64,000 nt of DNA from positions 1,426,001 through 1,490,000 of the forward strand of contig NZ_CP045121.1 in NCBI RefSeq assembly GCF_011492965.1. Direction: 5' to 3'. The notes under the pieces were generated by a model. That model saw only the letters and a list, made by a program, of their open reading frames with translations. It had not been told where the DNA came from and ran no database searches. The stretch comes from Rubrobacter marinus (GTDB taxonomy: Bacteria > Actinomycetota > Rubrobacteria > Rubrobacterales > Rubrobacteraceae). Shown piece after piece: positions 25,126 to 34,640 of this stretch (within the stretch, counting starts at the first letter, position 1; every line of letters starts with the position of its first letter). Both the position numbers and the translations under genes were made by a program.

Positions 25126-25830
25126 TCAGAGCTCGGCGAAGCGGTAGCCGACGCCCCGGACGGTCTGGACGTAGCGGGGGTTCTTGGGGTCCGGCTCTAT
25201 CTTGCCGCGGATGTGCTGGACGTGGACGTCGGCCGCCCTGGGCTCTCCGAAGAAGTCGCCGTCCCAGAGGTGGCGCATGATCTGCTCGCGCCCGTACACC
25301 CTGCCCGGGTGGCCGGCCAGGAGCGCCAGGACGTCGAACTCCTTGGCGGTGAGCTCCACGGGGTTCCCCTCGACGGTGACCTGCCGCCTCAAGAGGTCGA
25401 GCATCAGGCCCGGGAACTCGAGCCTCCTCTGCTCCTCGGGGGCCTTGGAGCTCAGGCGCCGCCGCCTGAGGTGGGCGCGGACCCGGCTGACGAGCTGGCG
25501 CGGCGAGAACGGCTTGGTCACGTAGTCGTCGGCGCCGACCTCGAGGCCGACCACGACGCTCGTCTCGTCGTCGCGGGCGGTGAGCATCAGGATCGTCACG
25601 TCTTTCGCGGGACCGCCCGAGCGGATCTCGCGGCACACCTCGACGCCGTCCATCCCGGGGAGCATCACGTCGAGGACGACGAGGTCGAACGGCTCGGCCT
25701 CTCCCCTCAGGCGCTCGAGCGCCGACTCCCCGTCCCCGACCGCCGACGTCTCCATGCCTTCTCGCGAAAGGGCATGCTCTACGACGTCCCTGACGGCCGG
25801 GTCGTCTTCGACCACGAGTACCTTAGACAT
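25126..25830 (-). CDS. OmpR/PhoP-family response regulator
   Basis: 234 residues. Receiver domain (1-120): EDD near 8-10, phospho-acceptor Asp54 (LVVLDVMLPGMDG), Thr in LMLTARDDE, Lys in DYVTKPFSP. The winged-helix output (~140-234) contains ELTAKEFDVLALLAGHPGRV, HLWDGDFFGE and VHVQHIRGKIEPDP, ending RGVGYRF. The start overlaps the kinase stop by 8 bp. Winged-helix regulators of this type bind tandem 11-bp direct repeats, which matches the box arrays found in this window, including one upstream of the neighbouring sigma gene. Confidence 0.93.
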   Translation of the reverse strand: MSKVLVVEDDPAVRDVVEHALSREGMETSAVGDGESALERLRGEAEPFDLVVLDVMLPGMDGVEVCREIRSGGPAKDVTILMLTARDDETSVVVGLEVGADDYVTKPFSPRQLVSRVRAHLRRRRLSSKAPEEQRRLEFPGLMLDLLRRQVTVEGNPVELTAKEFDVLALLAGHPGRVYGREQIMRHLWDGDFFGEPRAADVHVQHIRGKIEPDPKNPRYVQTVRGVGYRFAEL

Positions 25831-28800
25831 CTCTTACCTCCGGCAGTTGGATCTTTACCTTCGTCCCGACGCCTTCCTCGGATTCGAGGGAGATGTCCCC
25901 GCCCATCCTCTCTATGAGCTCCTTGCAGATCGCCAGCCCCAATCCGGAGCCGCTCTCCTGTCCCGCGCCCTGCCTACCCCGGTAGAAACGCTCGAAGACG
26001 TGGGGGAGGTCGACCTCGTCTATGCCCTCGCCCTCGTCTTCCACCGTGATGGTACCGGCGCGGGCCCGCAGCCAAACGCGTCCGCCGCGTGCGGAGTACT
26101 TCACAGCGTTGCTGAGCACGACCATAAGCGCTTGCTCGAGCCACCTGGGATCGGCGCGTACCCAACCGGCCTCATCGCTCTCTACGTGTAGCTCCAGCCC
26201 CGACCTCTCCGCGAGCGGCTTCATCGGCTCTACCGACGCCTCCAACGTGCTCCCCAGGTGGACGGCTTGTGGGGCGAACTCGCCGAGGTCCGAGCCTACC
26301 CGGGCCAGTCGCAGCATGGTGTCCGAGAAGCGTTGCAAACGCTGGCCCTCGGAGTGGATGTGACCCAAGAACAGGCGCCTCGTTTCGGGATCGTCCTCGT
26401 CCTCGGTGAGGAGGAGCTCCGCGGCGCCGAGGATGGTGGTAATGGGCGTCTTGAACTCGTGGGCGGCGTTGATCAGGAACCGCTGCTGGCTGGCCTCCAG
26501 GCGCTTGCCTTCGGAGAGGTCCTGGATCACCACCAGCACTCCACCCTTCCCCTCGTCGAACCCGGGCACGTACTCCAAGCCGATCTGCAGCACGGTCTCC
26601 CCGCTGGCTACCCTGGCCTTTGCGCTCTCCTTCTGTCGGGCGCAGCGGGAGACTGCTTGGGGTAGCTTAAAGTCTCCCCAGGGGTCCGGCGTCTCGTCGG
26701 GAAAGTCTCCGGCGCCCAGGCTGAACATGGCGCGGACGGCGGGGTTGGCGAAAACCACGCGCCCCTCGACGTCGGTAGCCAGGACCCCTTCGGAGAGGTG
26801 GTCCAGGATGATGTCGAGTGTGGCCTTCTGTTCCTCCAGCTGAGCCGTGCGCTCCTGGACGCGTCTCTCTAACTGCTCGTTGAGCCGCCGGATTTCTTCT
26901 TCGGCCTGCTTGCGCTCGGTGATGTCGCGCGCGATCCCGACCACGTGCGTCTCGCCCCGCCAGGTTACCGTGTAGCTTGAGCCTTCCATCCACAACCAGG
27001 ACCCGTCGGCCCTTCGGGCACGGAATCGGGTCAGCGGAGCGTTCTCCCAATCCGCGAGCTGCGCTGTATCTTCCTGTGGTATGAGGTCGAAGGGGCTCAT
27101 CGCCAGTAAGGCCTCGGCCGTGTACCCCAACACGGCCTCGTGAGACGGGCTGACGTAGGTGTAGCGGGCCTCCAGGTTCGTCATGCTGATGAGGTCGTGG
27201 GCGTTCTCGGCGATCAGGCGAAACCGCTCCTCGCTCTCCCGGAGAGCCCTCTCCACGCCCTTGCGTTCGTCGATGTCTTCTACGACGGCGATGAGATACT
27301 TCGGCTCTCCGGACGGCTCGCGTACGAGCGAGACCGTAAGGTTGACCCAGACCGACGAACCCTCCCTCCGCAGGTACCGTTTCTCCATCGAGTACGTCCG
27401 TATCTTGCCCTCCAGCAATCCTCGAACCTGTACCAGGTCGGCGTCGAGGTCCTCGGGGTGGGTGATGTGCTGGAAAGTACGCCGGAGGAGTTCCTCCTGG
27501 GTGTAGCCGACGATGTCGCAAAGCTTCTGGTTCACCCTCAGCCACCTGCCGTCCACGCCGACGTGCGCGATGCCGACGGCGGCCTGTTCGAAGGTCGCCC
27601 GGAAGCGCTCCTCGCTCTCCCGCAGTCGCTCCTCGGCTCGCCTCCCCTCGGTTATGTCGTAGAAGACCGCTGCCCCCGCCACCATACGTCCGTCGCGGTC
27701 GAGGATCGGAGAAGAGTTGACACGCACCGTGGCCCGGTCGCCGTCCCCGCGCGTGATTACCATCTCCTCGTCTCGCACTTCCTCACCGGTTCGGACGGTC
27801 CGTACGAGCGGAAACTCCTCGGGCGCGTAACGTTCCCCATCGGGACGCAGGCCCTCGTACTCGTCGCGCTCCCACCCTCCGAGGTACGGCGGGAGGGGGC
27901 GACCCCGGATCTGCTCTGCGCGCTCGTTGGAAAGAACGACCTTGCCGGAAGGGGCCTCGGCGATGACGACGCCCGAGGGCATCTGCCGCAAGACCGCCTC
28001 CAGGCGTGCTCGCTCGGCCTCCAGCTCCGACGTACGCTCGGCGACCCGCGCCTCGAGGTTCTCGGCGAGGTGCCTGGCCTCTTCCTCCGTCCGCCTTCGC
28101 TCGGTGGTTTCCTTTGTGACGCCGAGCATCCTCGCTGGCCGACCCTCGTCGTCGCGGAGAACTCGACCTTGTGTGGCTATCCAGCGGATGCTCTCATCGG
28201 GCTGGACCACGCGGTACTCGACCCCGTAGTCCTCCCCTCCTTCCAAGGAACGGGCTATTGCGGCTCGCGCAAGCTCGCGGTCCTCGGGGTGGATGTTTTC
28301 GGGGATCGCTTCGGGACCTCCCGAGAGACCGTCGGAGGGGAGGCCAAGCAGGCGTTCGGGGACAAAGGACCGGACGACCTCGCCGGTACGGAAGTCCCAG
28401 TCCCAAACCCCCATCCCGGCGGCCTCCATCACCAGCCGCAGCCTCTCCTGATCCACCCTCGACGCCCGCTCCTGCCGCCGACGCTCTGTTACCTCGCGGA
28501 CGACGCCGCATACCGCCTTCCGATCGCCGTAGTCGACCGCCCTGGCGCTTGCCTCGACGTCGACGATCGAGCCGTCCTTGCGACGGTACCGGTACTCCTC
28601 GATGCGCCGGTGTTTTCCCGCCAGGACGAGCCGGACGTGCGAGTCCAGGTCCTCCCTGTCGTGGGCGAAAAAGTCGTAAATGCGCATCCCGTGTACCTCG
28701 TCGGAGGCGTACCCGAGCATGAGTTGGAGAGCTTCATTGCACTTCAGGACGTGCTTGGTTTCGGCGTCGTAGGCGAGGAAGCCCTCGGCAAGTTGATCGC

Positions 28801-28837
28801 CCACGGCCCAGCGAGTGGCTTCGTCGTACGAGGTCAC
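25823..28837 (-). CDS. Cytoplasmic multi-PAS sensor histidine kinase
   Basis: 1004 residues from GTG 28837, which overlaps the previous kinase stop by 4 bp; the longer reading upstream is antisense-like and Arg-rich. Six PAS-type domains can be counted (about 10-120, 130-255, 290-415, 425-545, 550-665, 700-790), some ending in a PAC-like DITERK/EVTERR signature. They are linked by coiled coils. The kinase core has NAAHEFKTPITTILGAAELL, NAVKYSARGG, VEDEGEGI, FYRGRQG and SGLGLAICKELIERMGG. No membrane helix, so it senses internal cues (redox, oxygen, light or ligands). Confidence 0.92.
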   Translation of the reverse strand: MTSYDEATRWAVGDQLAEGFLAYDAETKHVLKCNEALQLMLGYASDEVHGMRIYDFFAHDREDLDSHVRLVLAGKHRRIEEYRYRRKDGSIVDVEASARAVDYGDRKAVCGVVREVTERRRQERASRVDQERLRLVMEAAGMGVWDWDFRTGEVVRSFVPERLLGLPSDGLSGGPEAIPENIHPEDRELARAAIARSLEGGEDYGVEYRVVQPDESIRWIATQGRVLRDDEGRPARMLGVTKETTERRRTEEEARHLAENLEARVAERTSELEAERARLEAVLRQMPSGVVIAEAPSGKVVLSNERAEQIRGRPLPPYLGGWERDEYEGLRPDGERYAPEEFPLVRTVRTGEEVRDEEMVITRGDGDRATVRVNSSPILDRDGRMVAGAAVFYDITEGRRAEERLRESEERFRATFEQAAVGIAHVGVDGRWLRVNQKLCDIVGYTQEELLRRTFQHITHPEDLDADLVQVRGLLEGKIRTYSMEKRYLRREGSSVWVNLTVSLVREPSGEPKYLIAVVEDIDERKGVERALRESEERFRLIAENAHDLISMTNLEARYTYVSPSHEAVLGYTAEALLAMSPFDLIPQEDTAQLADWENAPLTRFRARRADGSWLWMEGSSYTVTWRGETHVVGIARDITERKQAEEEIRRLNEQLERRVQERTAQLEEQKATLDIILDHLSEGVLATDVEGRVVFANPAVRAMFSLGAGDFPDETPDPWGDFKLPQAVSRCARQKESAKARVASGETVLQIGLEYVPGFDEGKGGVLVVIQDLSEGKRLEASQQRFLINAAHEFKTPITTILGAAELLLTEDEDDPETRRLFLGHIHSEGQRLQRFSDTMLRLARVGSDLGEFAPQAVHLGSTLEASVEPMKPLAERSGLELHVESDEAGWVRADPRWLEQALMVVLSNAVKYSARGGRVWLRARAGTITVEDEGEGIDEVDLPHVFERFYRGRQGAGQESGSGLGLAICKELIERMGGDISLESEEGVGTKVKIQLPEVRDV

Positions 28838-30573
28838 TCGAGACCTTCCCGAACCATCGATTCCTGGGGCAACTTCCGTGCCTCCGGCAGCTCGATCCTT
28901 ACCTCGGTGCCCACGCCCTCCTCGCTTCGCAGCGAGATCGTGCCTCCCATCCTCTCGACGAGCTCCTTGCAGATCGGGAGCCCAAGGCCGAAGCTCCCTC
29001 CCGCGCCGTCCTTCTCGGGGTCCCGACGCCCGCGATAGAAGCGCTCGAAGACCATCTCCAGGTCCTCCTCGCCGATCCCGCTGCCGTCGTCCTCGACCGT
29101 TACCGCTTCGGCCTCGATGCGTACCCTTACCTCGCCTCCTCGTGCCGAGTGCTGCACGGCGTTGTTGAGCACGACGAGGAGCGCCTGCTCCAGCCACTCG
29201 TGGTCGGCCCTCACGTGCCCTCCCCGTCCTCGCACGCTAAGGGCGAGTCCCGCGCTCTCCGCGAGCGGTTGCATCCGTTCTCCGGCTTCGCGGGCCACGC
29301 CGTCGAGGTCCAGGGTCCTGAGGTCGGGCTCCTGGAGGTCGTAGCCGGTCCGCGCCAGCCTGAGCAGGGTCTCCGAAAGCCTGCGCATGCGCTCCGCCTC
29401 GGAATGTATGTGGGCGAGAAAGCGCCGACGGACCTCGGGATCGTCGTCGTCCTCGGTGAGAAGGAGCTCCGCGGCACCCAGGATGGTGGTGATGGGGGTT
29501 TTCAGCTCGTGGGCGGCGTTCGCGAGGAAGCGCTGCTGGTTGGCCTCCAAGCGCCGCCCCTCGGAGAGGTCCCGGATCACCACGAGCACCCCGCCGCCCC
29601 CGCCGAAACCGGGGAGGCGCTCCAGCTTGACCTGCAAGAATGTGTCCCCGTCGCGCACCCTCGCCTCCGAGCAGCTTTCTCTGTTCGCGCAGCGGGTGAC
29701 CGCTCGCCGAAGATCGAAGTCCTTCCAGGGATTGGGTGTCTTGCCCAACGGTCCCTCGCCGTCCCCGAGGTCGAGCATCCGCCGGGCGACGCTGTTGGCG
29801 AAGACCACGCGGCCCTCGGGGTCCGTCGCGAGCACGCCTTCCGAGAGGTTGTCTAGGATGGCGTTGAGCGTGGCGCCGCCCTCCTTGAGCCGGAGAAAAG
29901 AGTTCTCGAGCCTCTCGGCCATCACGTTCAGGGTCCCGGCCAGCTCCCCAAGCTCGTCGTTAGGTCCCGGCTCGATGCGCTGCGAGAGGTCGCCGCCCCC
30001 CATCGCGCGGGCGCCGAGAGCGATTCGCTCGACGCGCCGGCCGAGCAGGGTGGCCAACAGCAGGGCGAGGCCCCCGCCCAGGACCGAGGCGACAGCCGCC
30101 GCCTCCACCCCGCTGCGCAGGAAAAGCCGGTAGACGACGTCTTCGGCCTCCCCGGGCGCGAACACCAGCCCTCCGTCGAGGTTGCCCTCCCGGATCAGCG
30201 GGGCCACCGCTACCCTCTGGTCGCCCATCGTCTCGTTTATGCGCTCCCCATCGGCAGCGCTCCGCAGGAGCTCCCCGGAGGGCGAGATGACGTTCTCGCC
30301 CGCGCGGGCTACGACACGGCCCTGCCGGTCGACGATGAGCATCTCCCCGCCGCTCGTCTCGGCGGCGAGCTCCAGTTCGCGCCGGACATCGCTGGCCTCC
30401 GCTCTCGAAACCGCGCTCGCCGCGGCGGCCGCCCGGGCGAACGTCCGGTCTTCGACGTAGCCCCCTAGCCGGGCCCCGGCGGCGGGGAGCACGTAAAGTA
30501 GCACCGTGGCGACGGAGAGCAGCACGATCAGCACCGCCGCCAACGGCATCCAGACCCGAAACTTGAAGTTCAT
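28834..30573 (-). CDS. Membrane sensor histidine kinase with HAMP and PAS, PhoR-like
   Basis: 579 residues from ATG 30573. Helix ~5-30 (MPLAAVLIVLLSVATVLLYV), an extracytoplasmic sensor (~35-165) and a second helix (~170-195) precede HAMP (RRVERIALGARAMGGGDLSQ), a short PAS and the kinase core. The core has NAAHELKTPITTILGAAELL, NNAVQHSARGG, VEDDGSGI, FYRGRR and FGLGLPICKELVERMGG. From the PAS onward it closely matches the multi-PAS kinase downstream, so the pair arose by duplication. Both feed the single OmpR-type regulator in the same operon. PhoR-like by layout; the stimulus is unknown. Confidence 0.9.
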   Translation of the reverse strand: MNFKFRVWMPLAAVLIVLLSVATVLLYVLPAAGARLGGYVEDRTFARAAAAASAVSRAEASDVRRELELAAETSGGEMLIVDRQGRVVARAGENVISPSGELLRSAADGERINETMGDQRVAVAPLIREGNLDGGLVFAPGEAEDVVYRLFLRSGVEAAAVASVLGGGLALLLATLLGRRVERIALGARAMGGGDLSQRIEPGPNDELGELAGTLNVMAERLENSFLRLKEGGATLNAILDNLSEGVLATDPEGRVVFANSVARRMLDLGDGEGPLGKTPNPWKDFDLRRAVTRCANRESCSEARVRDGDTFLQVKLERLPGFGGGGGVLVVIRDLSEGRRLEANQQRFLANAAHELKTPITTILGAAELLLTEDDDDPEVRRRFLAHIHSEAERMRRLSETLLRLARTGYDLQEPDLRTLDLDGVAREAGERMQPLAESAGLALSVRGRGGHVRADHEWLEQALLVVLNNAVQHSARGGEVRVRIEAEAVTVEDDGSGIGEEDLEMVFERFYRGRRDPEKDGAGGSFGLGLPICKELVERMGGTISLRSEEGVGTEVRIELPEARKLPQESMVREGLE

Positions 30574-30625
30574 TTCGATGAATTGTACCCGAGCACCTCC
30601 GAGCCTCCGCCGGCATGTAAGCGGC

Positions 30626-30664
30626 ATTAACCGAACCTTTACAGATTCTTAACCGAACCTTGCC
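30626..30664 (+). promoter_or_regulatory. Four CTTAACCG-type boxes at exact 11-bp steps
   Basis: ATTAAC (30626), CTTTAC (30637), CTTAAC (30648) and CTTGCC (30659) follow one another at 11 bp. The array lies between the divergent kinase and sigma genes, ~95 bp before the sigma ATG. It has the geometry of PhoP/PhoB-type operators and is the clearest example in the window. Confidence 0.65.
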
Positions 30665-30759
30665 GACCGCCAATCGGCCCCTGCAAGACTCCTTACCGGA
30701 CGCCCCAAAGGGGCTCGGGAAGCGAAGCACGCTAACACGGACGAGGAGGCTGGTAAGAG

Positions 30760-31590
30760 ATGACGATGCAGGCGCCGGAGCTACTGATGGGTTATATGGC
30801 GCACCTTGGTCGGAACGAGCTACTCTCCCGCGACGAGGAGCGAAGTCTAGCTAGGGCGACCAAGGCCGGCGACGAGAAGGCCCGCCGGAGGCTGATCGAG
30901 AAGAACCTCAGGCTCGTCGTCTCCGTCGCCAAGAAGTACCGCGGGATGGGCCTGCCGTTCGAGGACCTGATCCAGGAGGGGAACATCGGCCTGATGAAGG
31001 CCGTGGAGAAGTTCGACCCCGACCGGGGCTACCGTTTCTCGACCTGTGCGACCTGGTGGATCCGCCAGGCCGTGCAGCGCTCGGTGACGGACAAGGGGCG
31101 CACCATCCGCGTGCCCGCCCATATGGCCGAGAAAATCAAGGACGTAGCGCGCGCCTACAACGCGCTCTTGGCCGAGCGCGAGCGCGATCCCTCGGAGGAG
31201 GAGGTCGCGGAGAGGCTCGGGTGGGCCACCGACAAGGTGCGGCTCGTGGTAAGCGCGATGCCTGATGCCACCAGCCTCGACTTGCCGGTTGGCCCCGAGG
31301 AGACGGCGCGTATTGGGGACTTTGTCGAGGACGAGGGAGCCCCGGACGTATCGGACGAGGTCGTGCGGGCCCGCGAGGTCGAGCACCTCCGCCTCGCCGT
31401 GCTTCGCCTCCCCGACAGGGAGCGGCAGGTTCTCGTCAGGCGCTACGGACTCGATGGTCGTGAGCCCGCAGGGATAGCCCAGCTCTCCGCGGAACTCCGG
31501 CTCCCCCGAAAGCAAGTCGGCAAGCTACAGCGGAGGGCGGAGCAGGCCATCCAAACCGGCGCGGCCACCTCCCAAAAGACTGTCGCATGA
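30760..31590 (+). CDS. Group-2 (RpoD-like) sigma-70 factor
   Basis: 276 residues. Region 1.2 ([20 protein letters not shown]) and region 2 ([56 protein letters not shown]) are near-canonical, with Cys where Tyr is usual in FSTYATWW. Region 3 has [18 protein letters not shown] and region 4 has [17 protein letters not shown]. Region 4.2 is looser than in primary sigmas. There is no long N-terminal domain, so it is an alternative, stress-type sigma. It is divergent from the two-kinase operon with a box array between them. Confidence 0.9.
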   Translation: MTMQAPELLMGYMAHLGRNELLSRDEERSLARATKAGDEKARRRLIEKNLRLVVSVAKKYRGMGLPFEDLIQEGNIGLMKAVEKFDPDRGYRFSTCATWWIRQAVQRSVTDKGRTIRVPAHMAEKIKDVARAYNALLAERERDPSEEEVAERLGWATDKVRLVVSAMPDATSLDLPVGPEETARIGDFVEDEGAPDVSDEVVRAREVEHLRLAVLRLPDRERQVLVRRYGLDGREPAGIAQLSAELRLPRKQVGKLQRRAEQAIQTGAATSQKTVA

Positions 31591-31720
31591 CCGATCTTGA
31601 AGGCTCGCAGTCCCCGCCCGTGGGACGCGCCTCGACGCCCCTTCCGCAGAGGACCAACGGCGGTTTTTGCACAGGTTCTGCGTTCACCGAGAACGGTGGC
31701 TAGGGGCATGAAGCCGGCTA

Positions 31721-32218
31721 ATGATGAGAGGGCTCTTCGGGATGCGCAACAGAACGGCGGGTGCCACGGAAGGTATTCGGTGGAGGGCGGTGGCCATCGG
31801 TTGGACGGCGGCCGTTTTGGCCGGAATCGTGATCAGTACGTTGTTGAGGCTGCTCTACGGGTTGCTCCTCGGACCGGAAGTCGAGCGCGGCTCATTCACA
31901 GCCGCGGCGGTGGTCGTCTCCCTCGTGGCGGGCTTCCTCTCCTACCTCCTCGGGGGCTACCTCGCCGCAAGATCGGCGCGGTACTCGGGTCAAAAGCACG
32001 GGACGCTAGCGGCTTTCGCCGGCCTGACGGTGGGGATCATACTCACGTTGATCCTGACGCCCTTCGAGATCGTCTTCGCGGAGGGCGTGGCCTTACCGCC
32101 GTCGTGCTTCGGCCTCACGGGCGACAGCGTGTCGGCCGGTCTTGCCCTGTTCGCGATCAACGTTTTCGGCGCTCTCGTCGGTGGGACTATAGGCGAACCT
32201 CTCCATACGGATGGGTGA
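31721..32218 (+). CDS. Four-helix membrane protein (TIGR/DUF-type, unknown)
   Basis: 165 residues, or 158 if the ATG at 31742 behind GAGAGGG is used. Helices: IGWTAAVLAGIVISTLL, AAAVVVSLVAGFLSYLLGG, TLAAFAGLTVGIILTLIL and AGLALFAINVFGALVGG. Its general plan resembles the protein at 40358-41143. Its stop overlaps the lipid kinase start by 8 bp, so the two are co-translated; it may help act on membrane lipids. Confidence 0.65.
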   Translation: MMRGLFGMRNRTAGATEGIRWRAVAIGWTAAVLAGIVISTLLRLLYGLLLGPEVERGSFTAAAVVVSLVAGFLSYLLGGYLAARSARYSGQKHGTLAAFAGLTVGIILTLILTPFEIVFAEGVALPPSCFGLTGDSVSAGLALFAINVFGALVGGTIGEPLHTDG

Positions 32219-33230
32219 CGATGGGGGCGGCATCGGGGGCCGCGCGATGAGCGCGGCTTGCGCAGAGGGAGCGCCCGTGCGGGTGATCCACAACCCGACG
32301 TCTGGGGGTGGTGCATGGGACGGAGAGGCCCACCTGCGCGCCGCTCTGGCGGACCGAGGCGTCGAGTGGGTCCGCACGGGGCGCCTCGGGGAGGCGCGCG
32401 AGGCCGCCCGCGAGTGGCGCGACGGTCTCCTCCTGGTCGTGGGGGGCGACGGTACCGTGAACGAGGCGGTGCACGGGTTGGGGTTGGCCGGGTTCCCCGA
32501 GGGGGTCACCCTCGCGCTCTTGCCGACGGGCACCGGCAACGATCTCGCCCGAACGCTGACGGTGCCGGCAGATCCGAAGGATGCTCTGGAAACGGTACGC
32601 GCGGGCCGTACGCGCGTCTTGGACGCTGCGAGGGTCCGCTCCGGGGAGGTCGGCGAGAGGTTTTTCGTCAACGTCGCCGTCGGCGGCGCCGGGGAGATGG
32701 TCTCCGAGGCTGCGGACGACGAGAGTCTCAAGGGCCGGTGGGGAGAGCTCGCCTACTCGAGGGCCTTCGTCGAGGTGGCCCGAAGCTTCCACGCGCCTGT
32801 CGTCAGGCTCGTCGTCGACGGCGAGGAACGCCGCGTTCGGGCGTTGAACGTGGCGGTGGGCAACTGCCGCTACGCGGGCGGCGGCTGGCCGGCCATCCCC
32901 AGGGCAAATCCCGAGGACGGGCTACTGGACCTCGTGGTCGTTGAGGAGGCCGGTCTGTCCGGGCTGCTCGGCCTCGGCCGGAAGGCCCTCACCGGGGCGG
33001 ATTACCTGGGGGACGAAGGGGTCTTCTTCGCCCGCGGGAGGAGCATCCGGGTGGAGACCGTGCCTCCGGGCGGGTTCGGGTTCAACGCCGACGGCGAGCT
33101 CGTAGGCCGCGGTCCCGTCGACTTCTCGGTGATCCCCCGCGCCCTGAAGGTGATCGTCGGTTCGGGCTACGCCCCGGAACCCCCGGAAAGACTTTCCGAT
33201 CGGGCTCTGCGCGTGGTCTCGCAGGCGTGA
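32211..33230 (+). CDS. Diacylglycerol/lipid kinase (YegS/DagK family)
   Basis: 339 residues; a start at ATG 32247 is also possible. The kinase signatures are clear: VRVIHNPTSGGG, VVGGDGTVNEAVHGL and ALLPTGTGNDLARTL. The C-terminal domain has FFVNVAVGGAGEMV, NVAVGNCRYAGGGW, NPEDGLLDLVVV and FGFNADGELVG. It phosphorylates diacylglycerol or a related lipid with ATP at the inner face of the membrane, recycling lipid into phosphatidate. Confidence 0.92.
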   Translation: MGDDGGGIGGRAMSAACAEGAPVRVIHNPTSGGGAWDGEAHLRAALADRGVEWVRTGRLGEAREAAREWRDGLLLVVGGDGTVNEAVHGLGLAGFPEGVTLALLPTGTGNDLARTLTVPADPKDALETVRAGRTRVLDAARVRSGEVGERFFVNVAVGGAGEMVSEAADDESLKGRWGELAYSRAFVEVARSFHAPVVRLVVDGEERRVRALNVAVGNCRYAGGGWPAIPRANPEDGLLDLVVVEEAGLSGLLGLGRKALTGADYLGDEGVFFARGRSIRVETVPPGGFGFNADGELVGRGPVDFSVIPRALKVIVGSGYAPEPPERLSDRALRVVSQA

Positions 33231-33243
33231 ACAGGAGGCGATC

Positions 33244-33891
33244 GTGAACTGGCAGAACGTCGATCAGGAGGGTGCCGCCATTTCCAACGTCCTGAACGTG
33301 CGCGTCATCGGAGCTGGCTACTACTACCTGGTCAAGCTCTACCGCGAGTGGATCCGCCGGAGCAAGGAGGAGCGCACCGCCGGCGGACGGCCTATGGTCG
33401 TGGTCAGCGCCGACTACAGCCGACTCCCCAATGTCGGCACCGTCGTGCGCAACTTCAACAAGGCCCCCGCGAAGGAGGCCTCCTTCGCGTTCTCGGCCCC
33501 CGTCGTCGCCCCAGACGGCCTCGTCGTCTCGGACCTGCCTTACCTGAAGAAGGGGCTGCCCTTCCTGGAGCCGGAGGGGCAGATCAGCCACCTGTGGGGC
33601 CGCCTGCCGGACCTGGCGCCGGTGCTGAGGGAGAGGGGGCTGGAGGACGGCATAAGGCTGACCACGAGCTACAAGGACCTGGCGGGCGAGTCCTACGAGA
33701 CCGAGTGGACGCTCGACCCTCTGCTCTTCGAGGGCTGCGGGATCGGCAGTTCGAAGCGCATGACCGAACTGGCCGACGCCGTGGAGAAGATCCCTGGTTC
33801 CTCCAGCAACGACGGAGGGCGTCGCGGCAGATCCGGCGAAAACGAACGCTACGGAACAACAATTCGGAAAGGAGATGCTCAATGCTATTGA
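33244..33891 (+). CDS. Unknown soluble protein between a lipid kinase and a PRC-barrel gene
   Basis: 215 residues from GTG 33244 after GGAGGCG. Segments include NVLNVRVIGAGYYYLVKLYR, GGRPMVVVSADYSRLPNVGT and HLWGRLPDLAPVLRERGL; the last 35 residues are low-complexity and basic. Codon use is good and there are no membrane helices. The 3' end overlaps the next gene by 10 bp, indicating coupling. I do not recognise the family. Confidence 0.6.
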   Translation: MNWQNVDQEGAAISNVLNVRVIGAGYYYLVKLYREWIRRSKEERTAGGRPMVVVSADYSRLPNVGTVVRNFNKAPAKEASFAFSAPVVAPDGLVVSDLPYLKKGLPFLEPEGQISHLWGRLPDLAPVLRERGLEDGIRLTTSYKDLAGESYETEWTLDPLLFEGCGIGSSKRMTELADAVEKIPGSSSNDGGRRGRSGENERYGTTIRKGDAQCY

Positions 33892-34640
33892 GCGCGAAAG
33901 AGCTGAAGGGGTACTCGATCCAGACGACGAATGGCAAGGCCGGCATCGTGCAGGGTCTCCGCTTCGACGACGAGGGCTGGAAGGTCCGCTACGTCGTCGT
34001 CAGGGCCGGCGGGTGGATCGCCAACCGGCAGGTCCTGGTCGTCCCCGACCACGTCGAGGGGGCTGACCGGGACGCCCGCGTCTTGCGCGTGGATCTCACC
34101 GAAGAAGCGGTGAAGAACGCCCCCAGCGCCGAGACCGATCGTCCGGTCGCGGAAGGGGAGGAGGCCGCACGCCTCGAAGGCTACGGAGCTTCCCCTTACT
34201 GGGGCAGCGGCTGGGAGGCCGCAGCGGGCGCCGCCCCGATCCAACCGGGGCCGTACGTGCGCGATCGAGCGGCCGAGGTCGGCGTTCCGCGCGAGGAGGG
34301 GGACCCTCACCTCAGGAGCACCGAGGAGGTCGAAGATTACTCCATCGGGACCACCGACGGCGGGGTGGGACACGTCGAGGACTTCGTCGTGGACGACGAG
34401 GGGTGGGAGATCCGCTACGTCGTAGTGGACACGCGCGACTGGCTGCCCGGCAAGAAGGTGCTGATCTCGCCGCGCTGGACCTCCTCCGTGAGCTGGCCGC
34501 AGAAGGAACTGTACGTGGACCTGACGCAGGACGAGATAAAGGGCGCCCCCGAATGGGACCCAAACGCTCCTCTGGATCGCGAGTACGAGACGCGCCTCCA
34601 CGAGCACTATGGACGACCGCCGTACTGGGTCTACCGCTAG
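33882..34640 (+). CDS. Double PRC-barrel protein
   Basis: 252 residues, ATG 33882 after AAAGGAG. Two PRC-barrel repeats: ~1-90 (LLSAKELKGYSIQTTNGKAG, GWKVRYVVVRAGGWIANRQV, RVDLTEEAVKNAP) and ~140-235 (RSTEEVEDYSIGTTDGGVGH, GWEIRYVVVDTRDWLPGKKV, VDLTQDEIKGAPEW). A Tyr/Gly/Pro-rich tail ends HYGRPPYWVYR. Related two-barrel proteins are common, uncharacterised stress-associated proteins in Rubrobacter and other environmental bacteria. Probably soluble. Confidence 0.88.
   Translation: MLLSAKELKGYSIQTTNGKAGIVQGLRFDDEGWKVRYVVVRAGGWIANRQVLVVPDHVEGADRDARVLRVDLTEEAVKNAPSAETDRPVAEGEEAARLEGYGASPYWGSGWEAAAGAAPIQPGPYVRDRAAEVGVPREEGDPHLRSTEEVEDYSIGTTDGGVGHVEDFVVDDEGWEIRYVVVDTRDWLPGKKVLISPRWTSSVSWPQKELYVDLTQDEIKGAPEWDPNAPLDREYETRLHEHYGRPPYWVYR

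Noticed and set aside
27140-29038. A 632-residue plus-strand frame
   Set aside because: Antisense to the multi-PAS histidine kinase, whose domains are unmistakable.
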